From positions 1-64,000 of the forward strand of contig NW_027469220.1 in assembly GCF_051020765.1 (NCBI RefSeq): a stretch of DNA of 64,000 nt. The letters are read 5' to 3'. A program made the translations under genes and the position numbers. Position 1 is the stretch's first letter. Each line of letters begins with the position of its first letter. The DNA is from Lasioglossum baleicum. Taxonomy: Eukaryota; Arthropoda; Insecta; Hymenoptera; Halictidae. Below, in pieces: positions 10,421 through 24,600 of the stretch. The notes under the pieces are model-generated. The model did not search any database and had not been told where the DNA came from. It saw nothing but the letters and a program-made list of their open reading frames with translations.

Positions 10421-12967
10421 CGGGATGCATCCTCTCGCACGTGTTTTTGCTCGACTAGCCATGCGCATCCCAAAAAACCTGCGCATGCGCATCCCACAAA
10501 ACCTCGCACGTGTTTTTACTCGACTAGCCTGCGGGATGCATCCTCTCGCACGTGTTTTTACTCGACTAGCCTGCGGGATGCATCCTCTCGCACGTGTTTT
10601 TACTCGACTGGCCTGCGGAATGCATCGTCTCGCACGTGTTTTTACTCGACTAGCCTGCGGGATGCATCCTCTCGCACGTGTTTTTGCTCGACTAGCCATG
10701 CGCATCCCAAAAAACCTGGGCATGCGCATCCCAAAAAATCTGCGCATGCGCATCCCACAAAACCTGCGCATGCGCATCCCACAAAACCTCGCACGTGTTT
10801 GTGCTCGACTAGCCTGCGGGATGCATCCTTTCGCACGTGTTTTTACTCGACTAGCCTGCGGGATGCATCGTCTCGCACGTGTTTTTACTCGACTAGCCTG
10901 CGGGATGCATCCTCTCGCACGTGTTTTTGCTCGACTAGCCATGCGCATCCCAAAAAACCTGCGCATGCGCATCCCAAAAAATCTGCGCATGCGCATCCCA
11001 CAAAACCTCGCACGTGTTTGTGCTCGACTAGCCTGCGGGATGCATCCTTTCGCACGTGTTTTTACTCGACTAGCCTGCGGGATGCATCCTCTCGCACGTG
11101 TTTTTGCTCGGCTAGCCTGCGGGATGCATACTCTCGCACGTGTTTTTGCTCGACTAGCCATGCGCATCCCAAAAAACCTGCGCATGCGCATCCCAAAAAA
11201 TCTGCGCATGCGCATCCCACAAAACCTCGCACGTGTTTGTGCTCGACTAGCCTGCGGGATGCATCCTTTCGCACGTGTTTTTACTCGACTAGCCTGCGGG
11301 ATGCATTCTTTCGCACGTGTTTTTGCTCGGCTAGCCTGCGGGATGCATCCTCTCGCACGTGTTTTGGTCGACTAGCCATGCGCATCCCAAAAAACCTGCG
11401 CATGCGCATCCCACAAAACCTGCGCATGCGCATCCCACAAAACCTCGCACGTGTTTTTACTCGACTAGCCTGCGGGATGCGTCCTCTCGCACGTGTTTTT
11501 ACTCGACTAGCCTGCGGGACGCATCCTCTCGCACGTGTTTTTACTCGACTACCCTGCGGGATGCATCCTCTCGCACGTGTTTTTGCTCGACTAGCCATGC
11601 GCATCCCAAAAAACCTGCGCATGCGCATCCCACAAAACCTGCGTATGCGCATCCCACAAAACCTCGCACGTGTTTTTACTCGACTAGCCTGCGGGATGCA
11701 TCCTCTCGCACGTGTTTTTACTCGACTAGCCTGCGGGATGCATCCTCTCGCACGTGTTTTTGCTCGACTAGCCATGCGCATCCCAAAAAACCTGCGCATG
11801 CGCATCCCAAAAAACCTGCGCATGCGCATCCCACAAAACCTCGCACGTGTTTTTACTCGACTAGCCTGCGGGATGCATCCTCTCGCACGTGTTTTTACTC
11901 GACTAGCCTGCGGGATGCATCCTCTCGCACGTGTTTTTACTCGACTGGCCTGCGGGATGCATCGTCTCGCACGTGTTTTTACTCGACTAGCCTGCGGGAT
12001 GCATCCTCTCGCACGTGTTTTTGCTCGACTAGCCATGCGCATCCCAAAAAACCTGCGCATGCGCATCCCAAAAAATCTGCGCATGCGCATCCCACAAAAC
12101 CTGCGCATGCGCATCCCACAAAACCTCGCACGTGTTTGTGCTCGACTAGCCTGCGGGATGCATCCTTTCGCACGTGTTTTTACTCGACTAGCCTGCGGGA
12201 TGCATCGTCTCGCACGTGTTTTTACTCGACTAGCCTGCGGGATGCATCCTCTCGCACGTGTTTTTGCTCGACTAGCCATGCGCATCCCAAAAAACCTGCG
12301 CATGCGCATCCCAAAAAATCTGCGCATGCGCATCCCACAAAACCTCGCACGTGTTTGTGCTCGACTAGCCTGCGGGATGCATCCTTTCGCACGTGTTTTT
12401 ACTCGACTAGCCTGCGGGATGCATCCTCTCGCACGTGTTTTTGCTCGGCTAGCCTGCGGGATGCATCCTCTCGCACGTGTTTTTGCTCGACTAGCCATGC
12501 GCATCCCAAAAAACCTGCGCATGCGCATCCCAAAAAATCTGCGCATGCGCATCCCACAAAACCTCGCACGTGTTTGTGCTCGACTAGCCTGCGGGATGCA
12601 TCCTTTCGCACGTGTTTTTACTCGACTAGCCTGCGGGATGCATTCTCTCGCACGTGTTTTTGCTCGGCTAGCCTGCGGGATGCATCCTCTCGCACGTGTT
12701 TTGGTCGACTAGCCATGCGCATCCCAAAAAACCTGCGCATGCGCATCCCACAAAACCTGCGCATGCGCATCCCACAAAACCTCGCACGTGTTTTTACTCG
12801 ACTAGCCTGCGGGATGCATCCTCTCGCACGTGTTTTTACTCGACTAGCCTGCGGGATGCATCCTCTCGCACGTGTTTTTACTCGACTACCCTGCGGGATG
12901 CATCCTCTCGCACGTGTTTTTGCTCGACTAGCCATGCGCATCCCAAAAAACCTGCGCATGCGCATCC
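10421..12967 (+). repeat. Higher-order segment A, copies 3 and 4 in tandem
   Basis: Positions 10460-11630 match 11797-12967 at an offset of 1,337 bp, a local tandem duplication. Both carry the shortened GTTTTGGTCG (11361 and 12698). The first copy has ATACTCTCG and ATTCTTTCG; the second has ATCCTCTCG and ATTCTCTCG, like the 1-3 kb copy. The second therefore may not be a simple daughter of the first. Confidence 0.85.
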
Positions 12968-14654
12968 CTAAAAACCTGCGCATGCGCATCCCACAAAACC
13001 TGCGTATGCGCATCCCACAAAACCTCGCACGTGTTTTTACTCGACTAGCCTGCGGGATGCATCCTCTCGCACGTGTTTTTACTCGACTAGCCTGCGGGAT
13101 GCATCCTCTCGCACGTGTTTTTGCTCGACTAGCCATGCGCATCCCAAAAAACCTGCGCATGCGCATCCCAAAAAACCTGCGCATGCGCATCCCACAAAAC
13201 CTCGCACGTGTTTTTACTCGACTAGCCTGCGGGATGCATCCTCTCGCACGTTTTTTTACTCGACTAGCCTGCGGGATGCATCCTCTCGCACGTGTTTTTA
13301 CTCGACTGGCCTGCGGGATGCATCGTCTCGCACGTGTTTTTACTCGACTAGCCTGCGGGATGCATCCTCTCGCACGTGTTTTTGCTCGACTAGCCATGCG
13401 CATCCCAAAAAACCTGCGCATGTGCATCCCAAAAAATCTGCGCATGCGCATCCCACAAAACCTGCGCATGCGCATCCCACAAAACCTCGCACGTGTTTGT
13501 GCTCGACTAGCCTGCGGGATGCATCCTTTCGCACGTGTTTTTACTCGACTAGCCTGCGGGATGCATCGTCTCGCACGTGTTTTTACTCGACTAGCCTGCG
13601 GGATGCATCCTCTCGCACGTGTTTTTGCTCGACTAGCCATGCGCATCCCAAAAAACCTGCGCATGCGCATCCCAAAAAATCTGCGCATGCGCATCCCACA
13701 AAACCTCGCACGTGTTTGTGCTTGACTAGCCTGCGGGATGCATCCTTTCGCACGTGTTTTTACTCGACTAGGCTGCGGGATGCATCCTCTCGCACGTGTT
13801 TTTGCTCGGCTAGCCTGCGGGATGCATCCTCTCGCACGTGTTTTTGCTCGACTAGCCATGCGCATCCCAAAAAACCTGCGCATGCGCATCCCACAAAACC
13901 TGCGCATGCGCATCCCACAAAACCTCGCACGTGTTTTTACTCGACTAGCCTGCGGGATGCATCCTCTCGCACGTGTTTTTACTCGACTAGGCTGCGGGAT
14001 GCATCGTCTCGCACGTGTTTTTACTCGACTAGCCTGCGGGATGCATCCTCTCGCACGTGTTTTTGCTCGACTAGCCATGCGCATCCCAAAAAACCTGCGC
14101 ATGCGCATCCCAAAAAATCTGCGCATGCGCATCCCACAAAACCTGCGCATGCGCATCCCACAAAACCTCGCACGTGTTTTTACTCGACTAGCCTGCGGGA
14201 TGCATCCTCTCGCACGTGTTTTTACTCGACTAGCCTGCGGGATGCATCCTCTCGCACGTGTTTTTGCTCGACTAGCCATGCGCATCCCAAATAACCTGCA
14301 CATGCGCATCCCAAAAAACCTGCGCATGCGCATCCCACAAAACCTGCGCATGCGCATCCCACAAAACCTCGCACGTGTTTTTACTCGACTAGCCTGCGGG
14401 ATGCATCCTCTCGCACGTGTTTTTACTCGACTAGCCTGCGGGATGCATCCTCTCGCACGTGTTTTTGCTCGACTAGCCTGCGGGATGCATCCTCTCGCAC
14501 GTGTTTTTACTCGACTACCCTGCGGGATGCATCCTCTCACACGTGTTTTTGCTCGACTAGCCATGCGCATCCCAAAAAACCTGCGCATGCGCATCCCAAA
14601 AAACCTGCGCATGCGCATCCCACAAAACCTGCGCATGCGCATCCCACAAAACCT
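12968..14654 (+). repeat. XY/Z blocks with CCCTAAAAACC variant
   Basis: Includes the partner of 3.1-4.1 kb. A Z with CCCTAAAAACC lies near 12967; this form recurs only near 42022 and 47683. Near 14288 and 16020 a Z run opens with CCCAAATAACC, and these two are followed by matching blocks. No gene seen. Confidence 0.8.
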
Positions 14655-15995
14655 CGCACGTGTTTGTGCTCGACTAGACTGCGGGATGCATCCTTTCGCA
14701 CGTGTTTTTACTCGACTAGCCTGCGGGATGCATCCTCTCGCACGTGTTTTTGCTCGACTAGCCTGCGGGATGCATCCTCTCGCACGTGTTTGTGCTCGAC
14801 TAGCCTGCGGGATGCATCCTCTCGCACGTGTTTTTACTCGACTAGCCTGCGGGATGCATCCTCTCGCACGTGTTTTTGCTAGACTAGCCTGCGGGATGCA
14901 TCCTCTCGCACGTGTTTTTGCTAGACTAGCCTGCGGGATGCATCCTCTCGCACGTGTTTTTGCTCGACTAGCCTGCGGGATGCATCCTCTCGCACGTGTT
15001 TTTACTCGACTAGCCTGCGGGATGCATCCTCTCGCACGTGTTTTTACTCGACTACCCTGCGGGATGGATCCTCTCGCACGTGTTTTTGCTCGACTAGCCA
15101 TGCGCATCCCAAAAAACCTGCGCATGCGCATCCCAAAAAACCTGCGCATGCGCATCCCACAAAACCTGCGCATGCGCATCCCACAAAACCTCGCACGTGT
15201 TTTTACTCGACTAGCCTGCGGGATGCATCCTCTCGCACGTGTTTTTACTCGACTAGCCTGCGGGATGCATCCTCTCGCACGTGTTTTTACTCGACTGGCC
15301 TGCGGGATGCATCGTCTCGCACGTGTTTTTACTCGACTAGCCTGCGGGATGCATCCTCTCGCACGTGTTTTTGCTCGACTAGCCATGCGCATCCCAAAAA
15401 ACCTGCGCATGCGCATCCCAAAAAATCTGCGCATGCGCATCCCACAAAACCTGCGCATGCGCATCCCACAAAACCTCGCACGTGTTTGTGCTCGACTAGC
15501 CTGCGGGATGCATCCTTTCGCACGTGTTTTTACTCGACTAGCCTGCGGGATGCATCCTCTCGCACGTGTTTTTGCTCGACTAGCCATGCGCATCCCAAAA
15601 AACCTGCGCATGCGCATCCCAAAAAATCTGCGCATGCGCATCCCACAAAACCTGCGCATGCGCATCCCACAAAACCTGCGCATGCGCATCCCACAAAACC
15701 TCGCACGTGTTTTTACTCGACTAGCCTGCGGGATGCATCCTCTCGCACGTGTTTTTACTCGACTAGCCTACGGGATGCATCCTCTCGCACGTGTTTTTGC
15801 TCGACTAGCCATGCGCATCCCAAATAACCTGCACATGCGCATCCCAAAAAACCTGCGCATGCGCATCCCACAAAACCTGCGCATGCGCATCCCACAAAAC
15901 CTCGCACGTGTTTTTACTCGACTAGCCTGCGGGATGCATCCTCTCGCACGTGTTTTTACTCGACTAGCCTGCGGGATGCATCCTCTCGCACGTGT
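14655..15995 (+). repeat. Higher-order segment B, copy 1
   Basis: Matches 16632-17972 at an offset of 1,977 bp. It opens with a 444-bp Z-free run (10 XY + X, 14655-15098). The private variant CTGCGGGATGGATCC occurs near 15058 and 17035. Copy 2 has extra substitutions, such as CTAGACTGCGGG near 16736, GCATTCTCTCG near 17529 and CCTATGGG near 17745. Confidence 0.85.
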
Positions 15996-16631
15996 TTTTG
16001 CTCGACTAGCCATGCGCATCCCAAATAACCTGCACATGCGCATCCCAAAAAACCTGCGCATGCGCATCCCACAAAACCTGCGCATGCGCATCCCACAAAA
16101 CCTCGCACGTGTTTTTACTCGTCTAGCCTGCGGGATGCATCCTCTCGCACGTGTTTTTACTCGACTAGCCTGCGGGATGCATCCTCTCGCACGTGTTTTT
16201 GCTCGACTAGCCTGCGGGATGCATCCTCTCGCACGTGTTTTTACTCGACTACCCTGCGGGATGCATCCTCTCACACGTGTTTTTGCTCGACTAGCCATGC
16301 GCATCCCAAAAAACCTGCGCATGCGCATCCCAAAAAACCTGCGCATGCGCATCCCACAAAACCTGCGCATGCGCAACCCACAAAACCTCGCACGTGTTTG
16401 TGCTCGACTAGACTGCGGGATGCATCCTTTCGCACTTGTCTTTACTCGACTAGCCTGCGGGATGCATCCTCTCGCACGTGTTTTTGCTCGACTAGCCTGC
16501 GGGATGCATCCTCTCGCACGTGTTTTTGCTCGACTAGCCATGCGCATCCCAAAAAACCTGCGCATGCGCATCCCAAAAAATCTGCGCATGCGCATCCCAC
16601 AAAACCTGCGCATGCGCATCCCACAAAACCT
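15996..16631 (+). repeat. XY/Z blocks between B copies
   Basis: Contains Z runs opening with CCCAAATAACC (near 16020), one X with CTCGTC near 16119, a Z reading GCGCAACCC near 16373 and CGCACTTGTCTTTAC near 16431. A block of about 243 bp here is missing from the otherwise similar stretch at 14.28-14.65 kb. No gene seen. Confidence 0.8.
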
Positions 16632-17972
16632 CGCACGTGTTTGTGCTCGACTAGACTGCGGGATGCATCCTTTCGCACGTGTTTTTACTCGACTAGCCTG
16701 CGGGATGCATCCTCTCGCACGTGTTTTTGCTCGACTAGACTGCGGGATGCATCCTCTCGCACGTGTTTGTGCTCGACTAGCCTGCGGGATGCATCCTCTC
16801 GCACGTGTTTTTACTCGACTAGCCTGCGGGATGCATCCTCTCGCACGTGTTTTTGCTAGACTAGCCTGCGGGATGCATCCTCTCGCACGTGTTTTTGCTA
16901 GACTAGCCTGCGGGATGCATCCTCTCGCACGTGTTTTTGCTCGACTAGCCTGCGGGATGCATCCTCTCGCACGTGTTTTTACTCGACTAGCCTGCGGGAT
17001 GCATCCTCTCGCACGTGTTTTTACTCGACTACCCTGCGGGATGGATCCTCTCGCACGTGTTTTTGCTCGACTAGCCATGCGCATCCCAAAAAACCTGCGC
17101 ATGCGCATCCCAAAAAACCTGCGCATGCGCATCCCACAAAACCTGCGCATGCGCATCCCACAAAACCTCGCACGTGTTTTTACTCGACTAGCCTGCGGGA
17201 TGCATCCTCTCGCACGTGTTTTTACTCGACTAGCCTGCGGGATGCATCCTCTCGCACGTGTTTTTACTCGACTGGCCTGCGGGATGCATCGTCTCGCACG
17301 TGTTTTTACTCGACTAGCCTGCGGGATGCATCCTCTCGCACGTGTTTTTGCTCGACTAGCCATGCGCATCCCAAAAAACCTGCGCATGCGCATCCCAAAA
17401 AATCTGCGCATGCGCATCCCACAAAACCTGCGCATGCGCATCCCACAAAACCTCGCACGTGTTTGTGCTCGACTAGCCTGCGGGATGCATCCTTTCGCAC
17501 GTGTTTTTACTCGACTAGCCTGCGGGATGCATTCTCTCGCACGTGTTTTTGCTCGACTAGCCATGCGCATCCCAAAAAACCTGCGCATGCGCATCCCAAA
17601 AAATCTGCGCATGCGCATCCCACAAAACCTGCGCATGCGCATCCCACAAAACCTGCGCATGCGCATCCCACAAAACCTCGCACGTGTTTTTACTCGACTA
17701 GCCTGCGGGATGCATCCTCTCGCACGTGTTTTTACTCGACTAGCCTATGGGATGCATCCTCTCGCACGTGTTTTTGCTCGACTAGCCATGCGCATCCCAA
17801 ATAACCTGCACATGCGCATCCCAAAAAACCTGCGCATGCGCATCCCACAAAACCTGCGCATGCGCATCCCACAAAACCTCGCACGTGTTTTTACTCGACT
17901 AGCCTGCGGGATGCATCCTCTCGCACGTGTTTTTACTCGACTAGCCTGCGGGATGCATCCTCTCGCACGTGT
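16632..17972 (+). repeat. Higher-order segment B, copy 2
   Basis: Tandem partner of 14655-15995 at 1,977 bp. It again begins with a 444-bp XY-only run containing two GCTAGAC modules (near 16855 and 16897), then the GGATGGATCC variant. The XY and Z counts of the matching part are the same as in copy 1. Confidence 0.85.
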
Positions 17973-19749
17973 TTTTGCTCGACTAGCCTGCGGGATGCAT
18001 CCTCTCGCACGTGTTTTTACTCGACTACCCTGCGGGATGCATCCTCTCACACGTGTTTTTGCTCGACTAGCCATGCGCATCCCAAAAAACCTGCGCATGC
18101 GCATCCCAAAAAACCTGCGCATGCGCATCCCACAAAACCTCGCACGTGTTTTTACTCGACTAGCCTGCGGGATGCATCCTCTCGCACGTGTTTTTACTCG
18201 ACTAGCCTGCGGGATGCATCCTCTCGCACGTGTTTTTGCTCGACTAACCATGCGCATCCCAAAAAACCTGCGCATGCGCATCCCAAAAAACCTGCGCATG
18301 CGCATCCCACAAAACCTCGCACGTGTTTTTACTCGACTAGCCTGCGGGATGCATCCTCTCGCACGTTTTTTTACTCGACTAGCCTGCGGGATGCATCCTC
18401 TCGCACGTGTTTTTACTCGACTGGCCTGCGGGATGCATCGTCTCGCACGTGTTTTTACTCGACTAGCCTGCGGGATGCATCCTCTCGCACGTGTTTTTGC
18501 TCGACTAGCCATGCGCATCCCAAAAAACCTGCGCATGTGCATCCCAAAAAACCTGCGCATGCGCATCCCACAAAACCTCGCACGTGTTTTTACTCGACTA
18601 GCCTGCGGGATGCATCCTCTCGCACGTGTTTTTACTCGACTAGCCTGCGGGATGCATCCTCTCGCACGTGTTTTTGCTCGACTAACCATGCGCATCCCAA
18701 AAAACCTGCACATGCGCATCCCAAAAAACCTGCGCATGCGCATCCCACAAAACCTGCGCATGCGCATCCCACAAAACCTCGCACGTGTTTTTACTCGACT
18801 AGCCTGCGGGATGCATCCTCTCGCACGTGTTTTTGCTCGGCTAGCCTGCAGGATGCATCCTCTCGCACGTGTTTTTGCTCGACTAGCCATGCGCATCCCA
18901 AAAAACCGGCGCATGCGCATCCCACAAAACCTCGCACGTGTTTTTACTCGACTAGCCTGCGGGATGCATCCTCTCGCACGTGTTTTTACTCGACTAGCCT
19001 GCGGGATGCATCCTCTCGCACGTGTTTTTACTCGACTGGCCTGCGGGATGCATCGTCTCGCACGTGTTTTTACTCGACTAGCCTGCGGGATGCATCCTCT
19101 CGCACGTGTTTTTGCTCGACTAGCCATGCGCATCCCAAAAAACCTGCGCATGCGCATCCCACAAAACCTGCGCATGCGCATCCCACAAAAACTCGCACGT
19201 GTTTTTACTCGACTAGCCTGCGGGATGCATCCTCTCGCACGTGTTTTTACTCGACTAGCCTGCGGGATGCATCCTCTCGCACGTGTTTTTGCTCGACTAG
19301 CCATGCGCATCCCAAAAAACCTGCACATGCGCATCCCAAAAAACCTGCGCATGCGCATCCCACAAAACCTGCGCATGCGCATCCCACAAAACCTCGCACG
19401 TGTTTTTACTCGACTAGCCTGCGGGATGCATCCTCTCGCACGTGTTTTTACTCGACTAGCCTGCGGGATGCATCCTCTCGCACGTGTTTTTGCTCGACTA
19501 GCCTGCGGGATGCATCCTCTCGCACGTGTTTTTACTCGACTACCCTGCGGGATGCATCCTCTCACACGTGTTTTTGCTCGACTAGCCATGCGCATCCCAA
19601 AAAACCTGCGCATGCGCATCCCAAAAAACCTGCGCATGCGCATCCCACAAAACCTGCGTATGCGCATCCCACAAAACCTCGCACGTGTTTTTACTCGACT
19701 AGCCTGCGGGATGCATCCTCTCGCACGTGTTTTTACTCAACTAGCCTGC
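17973..19749 (+). repeat. XY/Z blocks preceding the regular C domain
   Basis: Irregular blocks. Features include CGTTTTTTTAC near 18363 and GCATGTGCATCCC near 18535 (both also near 13.2-13.4 kb), CTAACCATG in place of CTAGCCATG near 18244 and 18684, and a Z ending ACAAAAACTCG near 19190. No gene seen. Confidence 0.8.
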
Positions 19750-21690
19750 GGGATGCATCCTCTCGCACGTGTTTTTGCTCGACTAGCCATGCGCATCCCA
19801 AAAAACCTGCACATGCGCATCCCAAAAAACCTGCGCATGCGCGTCCCACAAAATCTGCGCATGCGCATCCCACAAAACCTCGCACGTGTTTTTACTCGAC
19901 TAGCCTGCGGGATGCATCCTCTCGCACGTGTTTTTGCTCGGCTAGCCTGCGGGATGCATCCTCTCGCACGTGTTTTTGCTCGACTAGCCATGCGCATCCC
20001 AAAAAACCTGCGCATGCGCATCCCACAAAACCTCGCACGTGTTTTTACTCGACTAGCCTGCGGGATGCATCCTCTCGCACGTGTTTTTACTCGACTAGCC
20101 TGCGGGATGCATCCTCTCGCACGTGTTTTTACTCGACTAGCCTGCGGGATGTATCGTCTCGCACGTGTTTTTACTCGACTAGCCTGCGGGATGCATCCTC
20201 TCGCACGTGTTTTTACTCGACTAGCCTGCGGGATGCATCGTCTCGCACGTGTTTTTACTCGACTAGCCTGCGGGATGCATCCTCTCGCACGTGTTTTTGC
20301 TCGACTAGCCATGCGCATCCCAAAAAACCTGCGCATGCGCATCCCAAAAAATCTGCGCATGCGCATCCCACAAAACCTCGCACGTGTTTGTGCTCGACTA
20401 GCCTGCGGGATGCATCCTTTCGCACGTGTTTGTACTCGACTAGCCTGCGGGATGCATCCTCTCGCACGTGTTTTTGCTCGGCTAGCCTGCGGGATGCATC
20501 CTCTCGCACGTGTTTTTGCTCGACTAGCCATGCGCATCCCAAAAAACCTGCGCATGCGCATCCCAAAAAACCTGCGCATGCGCATCCCACAAAACCTGCG
20601 CATGCGCATCCCACAAAACCTCGCACGTGTTTTTACTCGACTAGCCTGCGGGATGCATCCTCTCGCACGTGTTTTTACTCGACTAGCCTGCGGGATGCAT
20701 CCTCTCGCACGTGTTTTTGCTCGACTAGCCTGCGGGATGCATCCTCTCGCACGTGTTTTTACTCGACTAGCCTGCGGGATGCATCCTCTCGCACGTGTTT
20801 TTGCTCGACTAGCCATGCGCATCCCAAAAAACCTGCGCATGCGCATCCCAAAAAATCTGCGCATGCGCATCCCACAAAACCTCGCACGTGTTTGTGCTCG
20901 ACTAGCCTGCGGGATGCATCCTTTCGCACGTGTTTGTACTCGACTAGCCTGCGGGATGCATCCTCTCGCACGTGTTTTTGCTCGGCTAGCCTGCGGGATG
21001 CATCCTCTCGCACGTGTTTTTGCTCGACTAGCCATGCGCATCCCAAAAAACCTGCGCATGCGCATCCCAAAAAACCTGGCATGCGCATCCCACAAAACCT
21101 GCGCATGCGCATCCCACAAAACCTCGCACGTGTTTTTACTCGACTAGCCTGCGGGATGCATCCTCTCGCACGTGTTTTTACTCGACTAGCCTGCGGGATG
21201 CATCCTCTCGCACGTGTTTTTGCTCGACTAGCCTGCGGGATGCATCCTCTCGCACGTGTTTTTACTCGACTACCCTGCGGGATGCATCCTCTCGCACGTG
21301 TTTTTACTCGACTAGCCTGCGGGATGCATCCTCTCGCACGTGTTTTTGCTCGACTAGCCTGCGGGATGCATCCTCTCGCACGTGTTTTTACTCGACTACC
21401 CTGCGGGATGCATCCTCTCGCACGTGTTTTTGCTCGACTAGCCATGCGCATCCCAAAAAACCTGCGCATGCGCATCCCAAAAAACCTGCGCATGCGCATC
21501 CCACAAAACCTGCGTATGCGCATCCCACAAAACCTCGCACGTGTTTTTACTCGCCTAGCCTGCGGGATGCATCCTCTCGCACGTGTTTTTACTCAACTAG
21601 CCTGCGGGATGCATCCTCTCGCACGTGTTTTTGCTCGACTAGCCATGCGCATCCCAAAAAACCTGCACATGCGCATCCCAAAAAACCTGC
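19750..21690 (+). repeat. Segment C0, 2,141-bp duplication partner
   Basis: Positions 19.75-21.95 kb match 21.89-24.09 kb at an offset of 2,141 bp. Shared markers are GCGCGTCCCACAAAATC (19839 and 21980), GATGTATCG (20148 and 22289) and the one-base deletion CCTGGCATG (21075 and 23216). The two copies adjoin and slightly overlap, as expected for a tandem duplication. Confidence 0.9.
21075..21083 (+). other. One-base-deleted Z variant CCTGGCATG (first of eight)
   Basis: The usual CCTGCGCATG has lost one base, giving a 23-bp Z. Copies start at 21075, 23216, 27133, 27543, 30491, 34408, 34818 and 36959. Spacings are 2141, 3917, 410, 2948, 3917, 410 and 2141 bp. A one-base deletion is unlikely to recur independently, so all eight descend from one mutated block and trace the amplification of the C domain. 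Confidence 0.93.
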
Positions 21691-24600
21691 GCATGCGCAT
21701 CCCACAAAACCTGCGCATGCGCATCCCACAAAACCTCGCACGTGTTTGTGCTCGACTAGCCTGCGGGATGCATCCTTTCGCACGTGTTTTTACTCGACTA
21801 GCCTGCGGGATGCATCCTCTCGCACGTGTTTTTACTCGACTGGCCTGCGGGATGCATCGTCTCGCACGTGTTTTTACTCGACTAGCCTGCGGGATGCATC
21901 CTCTCGCACGTGTTTTTGCTCGACTAGCCATGCGCATCCCAAAAAACCTGCACATGCGCATCCCAAAAAACCTGCGCATGCGCGTCCCACAAAATCTGCG
22001 CATGCGCATCCCACAAAACCTCGCACGTGTTTTTACTCGACTAGCCTGCGGGATGCATCCTCTCGCACGTGTTTTTGCTCGGCTAGCCTGCGGGATGCAT
22101 CCTCTCGCACGTGTTTTTGCTCGACTAGCCATGCGCATCCCAAAAAACCTGCGCATGCGCATCCCACAAAACCTCGCACGTGTTTTTACTCGACTAGCCT
22201 GCGGGATGCATCCTCTCGCACGTGTTTTTACTCGACTAGCCTGCGGGATGCATCCTCTCGCACGTGTTTTTACTCGACTAGCCTGCGGGATGTATCGTCT
22301 CGCACGTGTTTTTACTCGACTAGCCTGCGGGATGCATCCTCTCGCACGTGTTTTTACTCGACTAGCCTGCGGGATGCATCGTCTCGCACGTGTTTTTACT
22401 CGACTAGCCTGCGGGATGCATCCTCTCGCACGTGTTTTTGCTCGACTAGCCATGCGCATCCCAAAAAACCTGCGCATGCGCATCCCAAAAAATCTGCGCA
22501 TGCGCATCCCACAAAACCTCGCACGTGTTTGTGCTCGACTAGCCTGCGGGATGCATCCTTTCGCACGTGTTTGTACTCGACTAGCCTGCGGGATGCATCC
22601 TCTCGCACGTGTTTTTGCTCGGCTAGCCTGCGGGATGCATCCTCTCGCACGTGTTTTTGCTCGACTAGCCATGCGCATCCCAAAAAACCTGCGCATGCGC
22701 ATCCCAAAAAACCTGCGCATGCGCATCCCACAAAACCTGCGCATGCGCATCCCACAAAACCTCGCACGTGTTTTTACTCGACTAGCCTGCGGGATGCATC
22801 CTCTCGCACGTGTTTTTACTCGACTAGCCTGCGGGATGCATCCTCTCGCACGTGTTTTTGCTCGACTAGCCTGCGGGATGCATCCTCTCGCACGTGTTTT
22901 TACTCGACTAGCCTGCGGGATGCATCCTCTCGCACGTGTTTTTGCTCGACTAGCCATGCGCATCCCAAAAAACCTGCGCATGCGCATCCCAAAAAATCTG
23001 CGCATGCGCATCCCACAAAACCTCGCACGTGTTTGTGCTCGACTAGCCTGCGGGATGCATCCTTTCGCACGTGTTTGTACTCGACTAGCCTGCGGGATGC
23101 ATCCTCTCGCACGTGTTTTTGCTCGGCTAGCCTGCGGGATGCATCCTCTCGCACGTGTTTTTGCTCGACTAGCCATGCGCATCCCAAAAAACCTGCGCAT
23201 GCGCATCCCAAAAAACCTGGCATGCGCATCCCACAAAACCTGCGCATGCGCATCCCACAAAACCTCGCACGTGTTTTTACTCGACTAGCCTGCGGGATGC
23301 ATCCTCTCGCACGTGTTTTTACTCGACTAGCCTGCGGGATGCATCCTCTCGCACGTGTTTTTGCTCGACTAGCCTGCGGGATGCATCCTCTCGCACGTGT
23401 TTTTACTCGACTACCCTGCGGGATGCATCCTCTCGCACGTGTTTTTACTCGACTAGCCTGCGGGATGCATCCTCTCGCACGTGTTTTTGCTCGACTAGCC
23501 TGCGGGATGCATCCTCTCGCACGTGTTTTTACTCGACTACCCTGCGGGATGCATCCTCTCGCACGTGTTTTTGCTCGACTAGCCATGCGCATCCCAAAAA
23601 ACCTGCGCATGCGCATCCCAAAAAACCTGCGCATGCGCATCCCACAAAACCTGCGTATGCGCATCCCACAAAACCTCGCACGTGTTTTTACTCGCCTAGC
23701 CTGCGGGATGCATCCTCTCGCACGTGTTTTTACTCAACTAGCCTGCGGGATGCATCCTCTCGCACGTGTTTTTGCTCGACTAGCCATGCGCATCCCAAAA
23801 AACCTGCACATGCGCATCCCAAAAAACCTGCGCATGCGCATCCCACAAAACCTGCGCATGCGCATCCCACAAAACCTCGCACGTGTTTGTGCTCGACTAG
23901 CCTGCGGGATGCATCCTTTCGCACGTGTTTTTACTCGACTAGCCTGCGGGATGCATCCTCTCGCACGTGTTTTTACTCGACTGGCCTGCGGGATGCATCG
24001 TCTCGCACGTGTTTTTACTCGACTAGCCTGCGGGATGCATCCTCTCGCACGTGTTTTTGCTCGACTAGCCATGCGCATCCCAAAAAACCTGCGCATGCGC
24101 ATCCCAAAAAATCTGCGCATGCGCATCCCACAAAACCTGCGCATGCGCATCCCACAAAACCTCGCACGTGTTTGTGCTCGACTAGCCTGCGGGATGCATC
24201 CTTTCGCACGTGTTTTTACTCGACTAGCCTGCGGGATGCATCCTCTCGCACGTGTTTTTGCTCGACTAGCCATGCGCATCCCAAAAAACCTGCGCATGCG
24301 CATCCCAAAAAATCTGCGCATGCGCATCCCACAAAACCTGCGCATGCGCATCCCAAAAAATCTGCGCATGCGCATCCCACAAAACCTGCGCATGCGCATC
24401 CCACAAAACCTCGCACGTGTTTGTGCTCGACTAGCCTGCGGGATGCATCCTTTCGCACGTGTTTCTACTCGACTAGCCTGCGGGATGCATCCTCTCGCAC
24501 GTGTTTTTGCTCGACTAGCCATGCGCATCCCAAAAAACCTGCGCATGCGCATTCCAAAAAATCTGCGCATGCGCATCCCACAAAACCTGCTCATGCGCAT

